In this document: in pieces, positions 40,029 to 51,705 of the stretch
Layout: every line of letters starts with the position of its first letter
Numbering within the stretch: the stretch's first letter is position 1
From: Utricularia gibba
Lineage: Eukaryota; Streptophyta; Magnoliopsida; Lamiales; Lentibulariaceae
DNA: 64,000 nt
Assembly: GCA_002189035.1 (NCBI GenBank)
Contig: NEEC01000025.1
Span: forward strand, 310,001 to 374,000
Direction of reading: 5' to 3'
Translations under genes and position numbers: made by a program
The notes under the pieces: model-generated
Databases searched by the model: none
Told to the model about the DNA's origin: nothing
The model's input: only the letters and a program-made list of their open reading frames with translations

Positions 40029-42494
40029 TCAACACTGTGCGCCTTGACGGCAGTTGAGAGCCCCAGCTTCTGAAGTGAGGGTAGCGACTAAGGATGAGGA
40101 TCTTGCAGCGAGACTGGAGGCCCGGGCGTAGCTGGTTTTCGCTCCAAGGCCTGATGGGACGAAGTAAGCCCCGTTCAGCATCAGATCACCTTCTGATCTC
40201 CAGTTCCATTTCCTCCACTCACCTCCCCCGCCATTGACTCTATGGGTCACCTGCAAAGTTTCAAACTTTGTATAAACCCAAGTATGTTAACGTGAGAAGG
40301 GGTTAGTAAGGAGAATCTCATCTGAAACTCCTCGAACCTCCTTGGCGAAAGGGTTATATGGGGCGATAAACCGATTCCCTTGGCTGTTGATGGTGGGGTC
40401 GGCACTGCCGCCAATGGCATACATTTCCCAATGCGTATAGTCATTGTTCACCACATGGAAATGCCCATGTCTGCACCTGAAATTCATACTCACATCCCAC
40501 AGGTTAATTCCTTATTATATTCAGTAACACAAGCAAAGTTATGTGGTCATGGATCAGGGGGCTCAAGATGGATGATGACTTGACTACCTGGGCATGCGCT
40601 GTATTAGGCCCTCCCCGAAATGGTTGAGGGCAATGGTGACCTGCATACCCCTGTCTCTGGCGTAGGTGTCACTGTGTCCCAGCAGAATAACCTGCCAACC
40701 CACGAGGTCATTTTTGGATCCAAATGGAGAAGACAGCGACAATGCTGATTCTGATTTACCTCGTTGTGATGTGTGAAGTAATTGTTGGAGATTGTAATGG
40801 CTGTAGATCCCATGATTACATCGACCAGGCCATCGGCGCAGCTGGAGAATGAGTTGCGGTCGATCCAAATATGACTTGCCCCAAAGATCGAAACCGCGTC
40901 TCCATCGGACTTCGTCCTCCACCCGTAGTGAGACGGCGAGCTTCTCACCATGGCGTTACCCGTGGGCTTGCAATCATGAATGTGGAGGCCATGGATGATA
41001 ATATTGGTCACGAATTGAATCGTGATGCAGGCGCCGTTCGCGATGTGGACATTGGCTCCACGGCCGTCGATTGTCTTGAAGCTGTTCATAATCAGCTCTT
41101 GCTTCAACGTGATCACCATGTCCCTCTTAAACACAATCCAAAGAGGCGCATCTTGGATCACGGCGTGGCGGAGGGTTCCCGGCCTAGGGTTCACAGGGTC
41201 GTCGTCCCCGGGATCAGAGACCACGTAGTATCGGCCGTCGCGTCCGCCGACGGCGTTGCGCCCGAATCCGATGGAGCAATCGGCCAGTCGACGGCGGTTC
41301 CGCATCCAGTTCCGGTCGCATCGCCAGCAATCGTCGATAGGGTTCCCGGTTCCGCATGAGAAGTACCCCAGCTCCCGTCTCTCAGTCGTCTTGTTAATAC
41401 CCCTGCAAGCAACCTTAAAAACATCTCCTAAGCAATTATCCAGTTAAATTTCGTGATATCAGCAAAAACGCGTACAAAAAACCTTCCATATTTAATATAA
41501 GGATCTCCTTCCTCATACGCCGAGAATATTGATTAATAAGCGTGACAGGGGGTTTCCGGTAGGCATCAGGCCATTGCCACCGGAAGAAAGGTGAAGGCCG
41601 CCTCCCTAAAGTACATCGGCCGGACAACTAGCCGTCTGGTCCATGGTACCATTTTAACTAGGGAGGCCAGCACAACACAGGCCGTCTCGGGTTCAGCCTT
41701 GGCACAAAATGGGTGTGGCTATGGGTCCAAAACTCAAGGCATCTACGGCATTGGCACGCCCCATAAGTCCCCTTCCGGTTTTCAACCAAAATGGGGAGAG
41801 TGAGTGGATCACGGGCATAATAGGTTACAGAGGTCTCGGATTGGGCGATTTTTTCGCAAAAAAAAAAAAAAAAACGTATCCCGTGTGGGATGGGCCAGGG
41901 GCATTAAAGAAGGATGCTCGGTGACTGAAATCAAAGCTCACGGGCGCCATTTTTCTGTTCCCAGCTCTCTATAGACTTGGCTAGGCAGCAGGCAGAAAGA
42001 AGCTAATGGATTAGGGGCGGGGACACTAGGTTTAGCTCAAGTGTACGGATGCTGTTTGATTAAATGCGGGGTTTCATATTTGAATTACGAGGAAGAGGAG
42101 GAGGGACTTACGCGTCAAACATGGCGGCAGATGCTGCATACGGATCACCGGCATCGCTTCGATCGCCGAACACTGATGGTAGCCTACAGTGAAAGAAAGA
42201 ATGCATGCCGCAGTTAAGTTCCTTTACTTATACCAGCGCAGTGAACTGTACTCTGTAGGATTTTCATGAACTGGACTGAGGCGGTGAGAACCGAACCAAC
42301 GGCCGAGATTTGCGTAAATCTCGATCAGTGGCACCGCTTCCGCATCATGACATCGCGTAATGCATATGTAATAATAGCACGGGAACGCGGATTATTCGAG
42401 TAGAGAAAAAGAGAAATAACCTTTCCGCGGCATCGGCAGACATTGCGGCGGCGGAGAAGACGACGGCTAGAAACATGATCGCAGCAACCGCCAT
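40029..42494 (-). CDS. Pectate lyase (PL1 family), secreted
   Basis: Six exons: 42494-42421, 42183-42112, 41402-40760, 40691-40588, 40476-40338, 40250-40029 (417 residues). A signal peptide ([20 protein letters not shown]) is followed by the plant pectate lyase core: [57 protein letters not shown], then [20 protein letters not shown] with Ca2+-site acidic residues, [38 protein letters not shown] and the catalytic-region [17 protein letters not shown]. It cleaves de-esterified homogalacturonan in the wall by beta-elimination. WIDRNSF replaces the commoner WIDHNSL, unlikely to abolish activity. Intron 2 is 709 bp, long for this window, and contains a segment ending in poly(A). Confidence 0.95.
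41590..41874 (+). mobile_element. Possible retroposon insert ending in a 17-A tail, in pectate lyase intron 2
   Basis: A non-coding block of about 285 bp, richer in G/C than its flanks, ends abruptly in 17 consecutive A residues on the plus strand, antisense to the host gene. That is the shape of a SINE or short processed retroposon. I could not identify convincing target-site duplications or a clear tRNA-type A box, so this remains a guess. Confidence 0.25.
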
Positions 42495-43607
42495 GGTGGA
42501 GGAAATCTAGCCCTTGGTCTTCGTACGGAATCAAATCTCTACACGACGGCGTTTGGCATTCAAAATGCAGCGGGACAGGACGGAAGATTGCGTGTGAGCG
42601 CAGGGGGCGTAGTTACACATATATATATATGCAAGCAGAACAGGAGCCGGGAAAAAGGAGGGGTTACGCGGGGGTGCACATTTATGGCATCCTCCGGAAC
42701 CAATTTGCCTTTTTTATCAAGAGTTTGTAATAAATTCCAGAGCTGGTATGCCATTTACGTACCCGGGGCGATAAATACGAGGATCAAGATTGAATCAACC
42801 AACACTCTAAATTTCATTACTGCAGAAAGGATAGAATTCACGTAGCGAGAGAGATAGACATACACACGCACATATGGGTGCACGTGATCGGAAGGAATGA
42901 CAATACAGTGCATGTGCCCTGTGGGTAGGACTTTTTTGCTGATTAAGTAAAAGTTGGAATAGATGCGCTTGTGTTAATGTGAACGGCTCCCAAATGTCGC
43001 AATTTTATATCCATCGGCTTTGCTTTGGGGATGTTTTACTTTATGGTAATGGATGATGATCAGGCAAAGATGTGATGTCACCTTTTGTATACTTACATTT
43101 CATCTTTTCAGGTTTGCCGGTGAAGATTCTTTTTGGAGTGTCGTCACATGCTCTCTGCTGAATAAGATCTCACCTGGATTTCATCGTCGTGGTCCATGGG
43201 CTCCATTCAGGGGGTCTGGCAAACTGTGGATGCATAGCAATGTATTTTGCATGCAAAGAGAGCTATCTCGACTGAGAAGCTTCTCCTGGAACAGCCAACA
43301 GTAACCCGGCGGGCAGGGGATTCAGTAAAACCTGGAAATGAGGTCATACTAGAAGTCGCACTATGCAAAGTAATCAGCAAAAATGGCCTGAGGTCTTTGA
43401 AACTGACATGCAGACACACGAATTCAGTATCCAACATATTTACTTGTTCAGGCACAAGAAACAGGATATGCGCAACTAAATAACTAACAACAATAGTCGG
43501 ACACGGATCCAGTTGAGATGCGTGCGGTAAAGGAATCATCACAAGACATCTATTTGATGTACCATGCACCCAAAGAATATAGTGGAGTAGGTTGAATATC
43601 ATCACCT
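42495..43607. other. Pectate lyase promoter and downstream flank of the UGT80A-like gene
   Basis: An alternating (TA)n run at about 42616-42629, some 120 bp upstream of the pectate lyase ATG, may act as a TATA box. The remainder holds no recognised coding segment; open frames at 43207-43626 lie over the sterol glucosyltransferase 3' end and look non-coding. Confidence 0.45.
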
Positions 43608-46600
43608 CTATGAAAGCCCAAAGCACCTCATAAGGGAGAACGGCCTGTGTTCTCTATGTTTGGTCTTGGTCTCAACATTCTTATACGGGAGATGTTTAAG
43701 GAAGGCATTCACAGCTCCTGTCACCCCGTCTTCATTTTCCATCGCCTTTGAGAGTTCAACTGCACGCTCTTTCACCTGCATCATATATCAATCAGGAGAC
43801 GGGATTCGCCAATCAAATGCCCCTATGCACTAGTCAAAAGAGAGCGGAGCCACAAATATCACCTGAGGGTCCAGCATGAAGTAAATTGCATCAACCAACG
43901 CTTCAAGTGAAAATTGATCAATGTGAATCGGTGGTGGACCAACACCTCTTGCATAGACTCTTTCTCCCCAAAAGGGCTGGTCTCCAAAAAAAGGAATGAC
44001 CGTCGTCGGGCACTGTCCGAAGAATGAAATTATGAGGTCCCAAACGACATGCATAGGTATTGATCTACGTTCATGCGTTGAGCACAAAAGAATAGGAATA
44101 AAAAGTGCCCCAAATCAGCTTCATTGTGAATTATTACCGCAGCTCTAAGACCAGCAGCAGTTGTCCCTGCACCACCATGGTGGACCTGAAAACAAATTGA
44201 TAAGCAACAATAATATCACTGCAGCATTGTATAGTATCCAAAAAAAAAAACATATAATTCCTAACCACTGCAGCGCATTGCAAGAAAAGCCAATCATGAG
44301 GACAGTTATCCAGCAGATATATAGAGTCCTTGCCTTCTGCCACTGATGAAACCAATACAATTTTTGGATGCATCAATATGACAAGAAAGTTATGCCATAA
44401 AATATGAACTTTTTTTTTGATAAAATCAAGAGGGAAACATGAACTTACAGTCTCCAAGGCCACCCCACCCCTTGTTAATAATTCCTCTTTGTTTAGTTAT
44501 TTCCAAGGCTTCAACAATTATGTGTGTCATCTTGTCAGGCTCTTGAACAGGCTGCCATTGAAATAAAAAAACAGAGAAAAATATAAAAGGAAGAAGACGC
44601 TAAAATAAGGCCCAGAAAGAAGTGCGCAAGGACGCTGAAATGGTGAGGAAAGCAATGGGTTTTTTTTCCGAAGATCAGATAAGCCACATACACAATTTAT
44701 CATGAACTATCTTCTGAGATACTCACAAGACTGCCAAAGCCAATATATACTGGCTTAGGACCGGCTTTAAGCCAGTTTACAAGTGAATCAGGTGGCTGAT
44801 AATTTGATGCAAGATCCAGAAAACAAAATCCAACTACATCAACTTTTGGTCCCCAGTCTGAAAGAATTTTGTAAATGAACATTATTAGGGAATGGAGATT
44901 AGGACCACAAAAGAATTCTCTCATTAAGAATAGCGCATTCCAGATGTGTTTAGGATTCCACATATGAAGATTGATCATAGAAAAACCAAGGCACCTTTTG
45001 GCTTAGGAACGAGGTGAGGACTCCAGATATATCCATGGGGTATATCTGATTCAGAACCCTGCGCACCACTCAAATAAGTGACTGGCCGTAGCTTCAGCTT
45101 CTTTTTCCTCATATCATTTACGATATCTCTGATACCCAGCCAAATAAATGAGTCAACAATCTGATATGACAACTGCAAAACCATTCAAAGAATCAGAGGC
45201 AAACTCACTCATCCGCCCCAAAATATAAATAATCTAAGAGCTTCATTCCTTCTGCTTTTCGGAAAAAAAATTATTGAGACTCACTCTATATCCAGCTGGT
45301 TGCTTTACACGAGACAGCGGGTGCGGAAACTCACTGGTTGGTCTGGCACCAAAAAAAAAAAAAAAAAAAACTTAGAAGACCATCAACCACACTAAAATAA
45401 GGGGACAGTTATAGATATCATAGACTCCCCCGCCCCAAACAAAACATCATGTTGAAACTCACGTCCATGGCATGGTAAAAAATATATGAATTGGAATCTT
45501 CAAAGCCTCTGCAACATGTGTGTGCCCTGCAAACAATCCAGATAAAGAATAATACACAAATAAAAGAAAAAAAAATTGTCCAGGGAAATCAAAGAAAAAT
45601 ATAAGAATAGTCTAACCATATGCGGGAGGATTAGCAATTATTGCATCTGCATTGAAAGCAATTCCCGTGTCAATGTCACGCTCTTTACATGCTGGGAGAA
45701 GTGAATATACTATTTCCTTTATTTGATTCCTTTGTATCGGAATTTCTGATGGCCCTGATGGTAGGAAACCTTTGTTTTTCACCATATCTACACAAAAAGA
45801 AGCATGGCATGTCTATCATTTTGCATCGTATCCGGGAAATAAAATTTCAAAAGAAATCTTATGCATGATATCAATGGTCTAATATTCAAAAAAAAAAAAA
45901 AATACTGACAACGGTATACAAAAGTGGACTACAGCATCAGGTCTTGTATCTTATGGATCCTTTCAACGGGACAAAAACCATAAAATAGAGAAATCAGAAG
46001 AAAAAATCACTACCAAGTGAAACCAGCGCACATTGATTTTAACATCCAACAAAAATTAGAAAGAAACTTTACATCCAGCAAGAACTTTTGGATCCCCGCC
46101 GAGTGGATAGAATTCCAGCCCAGAAGACAATACAAATTCCTTGAAGTTGGAGTGAGTAGCCAGTCGAATACGATGTCCATATTCCTGCACTCAAGCATCT
46201 GCATCAACAGTCTCAAGGGGAACAAACAGATGGAAAGGCGAAAAACATGCAGAAAGTTGAGCCATACTAATTTCGTATCCTTTTAGAAGTCACACTATGA
46301 ATTATACTTTCTAACATTATTAGTGTACATTTCCTACAGCTGGTGCCAGACCTGCAGTCGCTTCCCAATGGCAACGAAAGGCTGTACATCTCCACGTGTT
46401 CCAACAATAAGCATCACAATTTGCAGTGGAGGGATATTTTGTAGCTCTACAGCATTTAGGGGCTCATCATCAACCCTGCTCAAAGGGCTAACAGAAACAA
46501 TTGGAATTGTTTGAGGCGCAACATCTCCTGGAACATCAAATTCTACAGTTCCATCGTCCTTGACTGTAGCAATTCTGTTCAACAATTTGAGCTGCAGTAT

Positions 46601-47313
46601 TACAAATATTTAACGAAAAACCCAGCATGGCCTCGGTGACGCCGTCTTCAAATCATATCGCACTATGATTACAAGATCTCCCAAAATGTTGTAATGCAAA
46701 TCCAAATTACAAAAATGCACAATATAAAGCACCATGTGGATGTATCTAGACAAGTTGGAACTGAGAGCAACCGTGAAGAAGAAGTCAGAAGGCAGGAAGT
46801 TAATATGATAGACTTGCTTGGTCACTCAACTAGTCCAGTAAGAAGCTCTATTTTACTTGAAAACACGTCTATTTTACCTTCTCCTGCGCGGGAATTCGAT
46901 CATCAAAAATCTGTGCCGCCTCTTCGGGAAGTATATGACGACGCTTTGGCCCCTCGGTCTTCGACCGTTCCAACCCTTTAGGAACTTCCAATTCCGAGTT
47001 TACAGCCTCCAACGGCATGGTGTGAATTCTAGAAAAGATCGCCTCATCATGTCCTGCCGATCAATCACAATAACCCATTATAAGTTTGAAATTCCACAGT
47101 AACTATGAAGAATTCTATCAAGCGCTGATCCAAAGTAAAATTAACTAAATTCCGACACAGAAACATCAACTCACTTGGATTGCTGCTAACAGCGCCGCCA
47201 TTGGAGAGTGCGATAACTTCGCAAGTACTACTTTCGAGGCGACCATCTTCGTTGATGGTAACCGAGTCCTCTCCGGAACTATTTCCAGAGGTTGCATCGG
47301 CCAAATCCGGCAT
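43608..47313 (-). CDS. UGT80A2: Sterol 3-beta-glucosyltransferase (UGT80A type)
   Basis: Fourteen exons: 47313-47175, 47053-46878, 46591-46352, 46184-46073, 45787-45617, 45526-45463, 45342-45285, 45172-44995, 44857-44727, 44551-44449, 44342-44266, 44185-44138, 44012-43863, 43775-43608 (604 residues). The GT28-like N-domain begins PPLQIVMLIVGTRGDVQPFV. Later blocks are EFYPLGGDPKVLAGY, IANPPAYGHTHVAEAL, RPVTYLSG, VDVVGFCFLDLASNY, VYIGFGSL and GIINKGWGGLG. The nucleotide-sugar site reads VHHGGAGTTAAGL and PFFGDQPFWGERVYARGVGP. The enzyme glucosylates membrane sterols to steryl glucosides. The N-terminal 100 residues are acidic and Ser-rich as in UGT80A2, and the C-terminus keeps MRCFGLS. The start is the only upstream ATG in frame. 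The symbol is by closest remembered relative. Confidence 0.95.
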
Positions 47314-47814
47314 TGGAGGCGCGTGATCGAAATCTGCCTTTGCCTTTTGCAGCCTTGTTGTGGAGGTTAGAATATTTGATAACTGCACATTGTTTTAATA
47401 TGCCGTAACGAAGTGGTAACTGGCGCCATCTTTGCATTGGCTCCACGCGAGTTGTTTCGCGCGTGCTTCATCGCGGTTGGTGTCGGTTACGCGCACTCAA
47501 AACTCTCAAAGAACGCGCGTGGTGTTTCCCTTCCAACACCTGGCACCTTAATGTCTTCGACACTAGTCAGCATCAAAAAACTGCCCTCTCAAAATCAAGA
47601 AAATTAATTAATTAAACTGAATTAGTCTACTTGAAACTTAATTAGTGGTGGAGATTTGTTCCAGGGATTCTAAATTTATACTATTTCTTTTTTTAAAAAA
47701 ATTATTTTTTCAGAATTTTTAAAAACCCTATTTATTCCTTGCCAATAGAGCCTTCGGAGTCCCATCTTCATACTTCGTTGTCCGTCTAGGGTTTTGCGTG
47801 TTTTCAGTTCGGGA
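47314..47814. promoter_or_regulatory. Divergent promoter between the UGT80A-like and Alba genes, with a telo-box
   Basis: A 501-bp head-to-head spacer. A telo-box core (TCTAGGGTTTTG, 47785-47796) lies 19 bp upstream of the Alba ATG, within its likely leader. The centre is A/T-rich (47600-47740). Confidence 0.5.
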
Positions 47815-49586
47815 ATGGATAGGTATCAGAAAGTGGAGAAGCCGAAGCCTGAATCGCCGGTGAATGAGAATGAGATCCGCATCACTTCTCAGGGCATCGT
47901 TCGCAATTACATTAGCTATGCCACCACCCTTCTTCAGGTATCTCCTCTTACGTTTTCTCAACTCGTGTTTCATATGACTAAGGAATTTCTCTCGCGTACA
48001 AGCGCTGTGACATGCGTTTTGGTTTCCTGTATTTGCTTGTTTTGTTTTTGTTTTCACGGTTATTCGATTTGGAACCATTTTTCTGCTTGTGGATTTTTTA
48101 TGTGCCAGGCCTGCTTTTCGAGGGATTTGATTTGTCTATCTTGATTAGTTTTTCCTGCTGTCGTTCGATTTTGTTGCTGTTGTGTCGAAGGTCGCGCTTA
48201 GTGCATGCGCTGTATTGAGTTGCTCGATTTCCAAGTTGCTGCGCTTCGAAGCCGTTATCGTTTAACATTGGCTTTGTCTTTTTTTCCAGACACGAATGCC
48301 TTTATTGTTCATGTTAAGATTCATGTCTTTCACAGGAGAGACGAGTCAAAGAGATTGTACTTAAAGCGATGGGATTGGCAATAAGCAAGGCTGTGGCAGT
48401 CGCCGAGATCATAAAGGTTGCCTCCGAACTTTCTTCAGGCCTGTATTTTTTGATACATTTTGGGTGAAATGTTTTTTATATCTTGGAAAAATAGAAAAGA
48501 CAGCCCCGACTGCACCAGGACACTGCTATCAGTTCAGTGAGCATAACGGATACATTTGAACCGATTGAGGAAGGCCTTCAGATGTAAGTTACCGGTTTCG
48601 CCCCCTTGAACCGATTGAGGAAGTTTTTGAATCATCATTTTTGTGTCTCACTGGAGTTTACATACAATGCAGCGTGGAGCAGACGCGGCATGTATCCATG
48701 ATATCAATCACGTTGTCTAATGGAGAGCTAAACAAAAACTCCCCTGGGTATTATTTCTGCTAAGTTGGCAATGGGACTATATGTGAAAACGTAGCTTACT
48801 TCACTATGTCTTTTATGGTATTTTATTCAGGTATCAAGCACCATCTGAAGTCGACCAAGTGAGACAGCAGTACAGCTATCAGCCACGAGAGCAGCAACCC
48901 TCTAGGCAAACAGGGAACTTTTACAACGGGGGTCCAGTAGGTAAGTGTGTCTAATCTGGATTCAAGTTGACTGGTATTTGACTTTATATGGCCACTGAAT
49001 TTCGAAAAATATGTTAAGACAATTATGCAAGAGGAAGAGGCCGTGGCAGAGGTAGGGGAAGAGGTTGGAATAGAGGTGGATACACCAACTACCAAGGTTA
49101 GCTTCTTTAGCTCTCTACTTACTGTATAGCTGAACAAAGTCTTTTGTCTTTCAAATTCTTATCATACGATGGCTACTTAACTCGTCTATCTGCAGATGAT
49201 GGCATGTATTCCGGTGGTGGCTATGCTGGAGGCGGCTACAACGGAGGCTATTCTGGTGGCTATCCTAACCGGGGCCGGGGAGGTGGACGCGGAAACTGGG
49301 GATATCGAGGTATGTTTTCTACAAAATTTCCAGTGGAACTGGTCGGTTGCACTGCATTGTATTCTTAAATAAAGTTATAAGAGTGTGAAACCCGTGCCCT
49401 TGTTTTCGACTCGTTGAAGGTGGCTATGGTTATGGCGGTTACGGAGGAAGCAGAGGCGGCGGTGGTGGTGGAAGAGGCTACAGCCAGGGGCGTGGGCGGA
49501 CAGGCGGCAGAGGCTACAACAACCGGGCTCTGGTAATGATCAAGCGTAGTTTTCTCTGGTTTCAAACGTTGTCATGCGTCAGTTAA
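47815..49586 (+). CDS. Alba-family DNA/RNA-binding protein with RGG tail
   Basis: Eight exons: 47815-47937, 48336-48416, 48495-48583, 48673-48747, 48831-48940, 49019-49096, 49196-49309, 49420-49586 (278 residues). The Alba fold covers about residues 15-120: NEIRITSQGIVRNYISYAT, ERRVKEIVLKAMGLAISKAV, RLHQDTAISSVSITDTFEPI and HVSMISITLS. The C-terminal half is low-complexity RG/GGY repeat (RGRGRGRGRGRGW, GGYAGGGYNGGYSGGY), an RNA-binding and condensate-forming type of tail. Plant RGG-Alba proteins bind R-loops in chromatin and mRNAs in the cytoplasm. The last 17 residues after NNRA leave the RGG pattern, and a CTG/GTAATG donor lies there, so a further intron and a short last exon may exist. Confidence 0.92.
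48556..48623 (+). repeat. 18-bp direct repeat across the exon 3-intron 3 boundary of the Alba gene
   Basis: The sequence TTGAACCGATTGAGGAAG occurs at 48556-48573, where it codes EPIEE, and again exactly 50 bp later at 48606-48623 inside intron 3. The match is perfect. Confidence 0.95.
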
Positions 49587-50201
49587 TGCTCTGTTGAAGG
49601 TTTGTTCATTACTCTAGAGAAACTATGCGGGCATCTGTTTGTTTTTTTCCATACCATTGGACTGCGACATATATGTGGTTAGTTAGCTCCAAGGTGAATC
49701 ATCGATAGCCATGCCTTTTGGATAGTTAAATTGATTATGTATTTGAATTATTTATATTTAAGTAAATATATGTTATGCTGTTAAAATTGAAAATTTGTTT
49801 GATATTGTATTTAAAATGATATATGTTTAATAGGTATATTTAAAATAATAAAATATAAAAAATTGCTTATCAAGGAAAACTTATACAAGAGGTAGGTGTG
49901 ATAATGTTATTACATGTGTTGTAAATTAATAAGGTACATGTACCTTATTTACAAAAGATGTGTATTTAAGTATTTAAATATCCCTACCAATCATCCGATG
50001 ATTCATTTCCGAAATATTATTATGCCGTTACTTAGGAGGTGGGACAAATCGACTTCGCTGACGGAAAAGAGAACACAACGTCAGTCAATCTTCATATTCC
50101 GGAACCACTAAAATACCATAGAAAAATGTAGGGGACACAAAAGGGGAAGGACGCCAAATACGTTTTTCAGGGCAGAAGGAACTGCATAGAAATACATACC
50201 T
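49587..50201. other. Convergent spacer between the Alba and VAMP72 genes
   Basis: It is A/T-rich between 49730 and 50020 and holds both 3' regions. Nothing coding is supported. Confidence 0.5.
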
Positions 50202-50317
50202 TCATGCTCTGGAACCACATCTAAACCCGCCACAGGCTGATAAGATGATGATAAGGATCAGCGCCACGATGATTGCGAGGACTATTAGCTTTACCTTCAT
50301 GTTCTGGAACCACATCT
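50198..50317 (-). repeat. 25-bp direct repeat inside the last exon of the VAMP72 gene
   Basis: Segments 50198-50222 and 50293-50317 match at 24 of 25 bases and are 95 bp apart. The upstream copy (in gene direction) codes MWFQNMK before the membrane helix. The downstream copy is read in another frame and supplies the last codons and the stop. Confidence 0.95.
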
Positions 50318-51705
50318 TCCTTCTCATCTGAGTCCCTTGAGTCCTGAAGTCTTGTGCCTGTTCAAATGTGCACAAGGCGCGGGTGTGAGAGACGATAACA
50401 CACAGTGCAACATAAACAAAAAATTTCTTGATGCTTGTTCCGTATCATGCTGAATACAAATTTAACTGATCCTTGCCAGTAACATTCTAAAAACGATCCC
50501 AACTGGTTTATTGGAATACCAGATGTGGGGAACAAGAACAAGTAACAACATCCCATGAGTATAGAGGGTGACTAGAGATTCGGGTAGTGATTACAGACCT
50601 GGGATCGAAGGTTCTCAGTTCTGTCCACCAGAATCTCAATTTTCTCCCCACGGTCAAGGACCTGTCAGGCAAATCATCAATGGAGCAAAATGTTCGAAGG
50701 CTAAATTTAAAGAACACAATAATGGAGAGGAGCAAGTTACTGGTTACCTTTTCAATGTTTTCCATCATCACCCCTTTAACTTCAGAAACCTGAGCTTTTA
50801 CCTTAGCAATCTTACTTATCTCCTCAGGATGATCCACACAGTACTGCATCTGCTCCCTCAACTTCGGCCTGTACTACCATAAAATGTTAGTTAAGCCTTG
50901 GAAAGAAAGAAGACGATTGCATAGAGGGGCAAAGAAGAATGTTACCCAAACTCCCTATTCAAGCTGTTCGCAGTGGCGGTAGCAGCCTTTCCCCCGGCGT
51001 ACTTGGTAGTAAATTCTTCCTTGATTCGCTCAAGAAATGCTATGGGAAGTTGCCTTCCTATCGACTCAACGGCCACAACACAGTATGCTGCCGCAGTAAA
51101 TACATAACGTTATGTGAAGAAGAAAAGTTCGTTATGTAATGGACAAGCCCCAGGCACCCCATCTACCGCAAAAATTAGATTCGACAAAACCGCCCAGTTA
51201 AAAGCCAACAAAGAGAATCAAACAGAAATCAGTAGTTGACCCAACAGAAAATCAAAACTAATAGATCGTTAAACCAGAACTAGTAACGCTCAAGGCATCG
51301 GAAACCGAAGCTAATACAATATAAAGAACATAATAAACAGAGAAGATAGCTAGCCGATGGTCGAACTAAGATCCGATCTCAATCAATTCCAAGACGCAAA
51401 AATCCAGAAGCATAATCCACAACCGCGTAACAACGACAATCAAACAAAAAGAAATCAAAGCAGAACCCTACCAAACACACGAGCTAAACATCATAAACAG
51501 GGAGGCAGTGCTTACTAAACCCATCATCAACGAGGTAGTTGAAGGTGTGACCATCGCAGTTATACGTGAATTTGCTGCTGGTGGCGGGGAGCTTCTGTAG
51601 ACACTGCGCTGCGATTCCGGTGAAGTTGCCGCTGAACTCCGTGTACTCCGCCAGGATCACGGTCCCGCGCGCGACAAAGCTGTAGATCAACGATTTCTGC
51701 GCCAT
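50202..51705 (-). CDS. VAMP72: VAMP72-group longin R-SNARE (VAMP721/722-like)
   Basis: Five exons: 51705-51516, 51087-50946, 50868-50748, 50661-50599, 50357-50202 (223 residues). An N-terminal longin domain ([43 protein letters not shown]) is followed by the R-SNARE helix, [19 protein letters not shown] with the zero-layer Arg in VLDRGEKIE, then [17 protein letters not shown]-terminal membrane anchor follows ([16 protein letters not shown]). These proteins sit on secretory vesicles and drive fusion at the plasma membrane with SYP1 syntaxins. VAMP721 is 219 residues; this protein ends GGFRCGSRA, four longer, and the extra codons lie in the downstream copy of the 25-bp repeat. The start ATG gives the normal MAQ beginning. 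A telo-box lies 27 bp upstream. Confidence 0.96.

Noticed and set aside
40871-41359. 162-codon plus-strand frame
   Set aside because: Antisense shadow of the large pectate lyase exon.
45350-45370. Poly(A) tract as a retroposon tail
   Set aside because: It lies within a short ordinary intron of the UGT80A-like gene with no insert-like block before it; similar A runs occur at 45888-45901 and 44240-44250.
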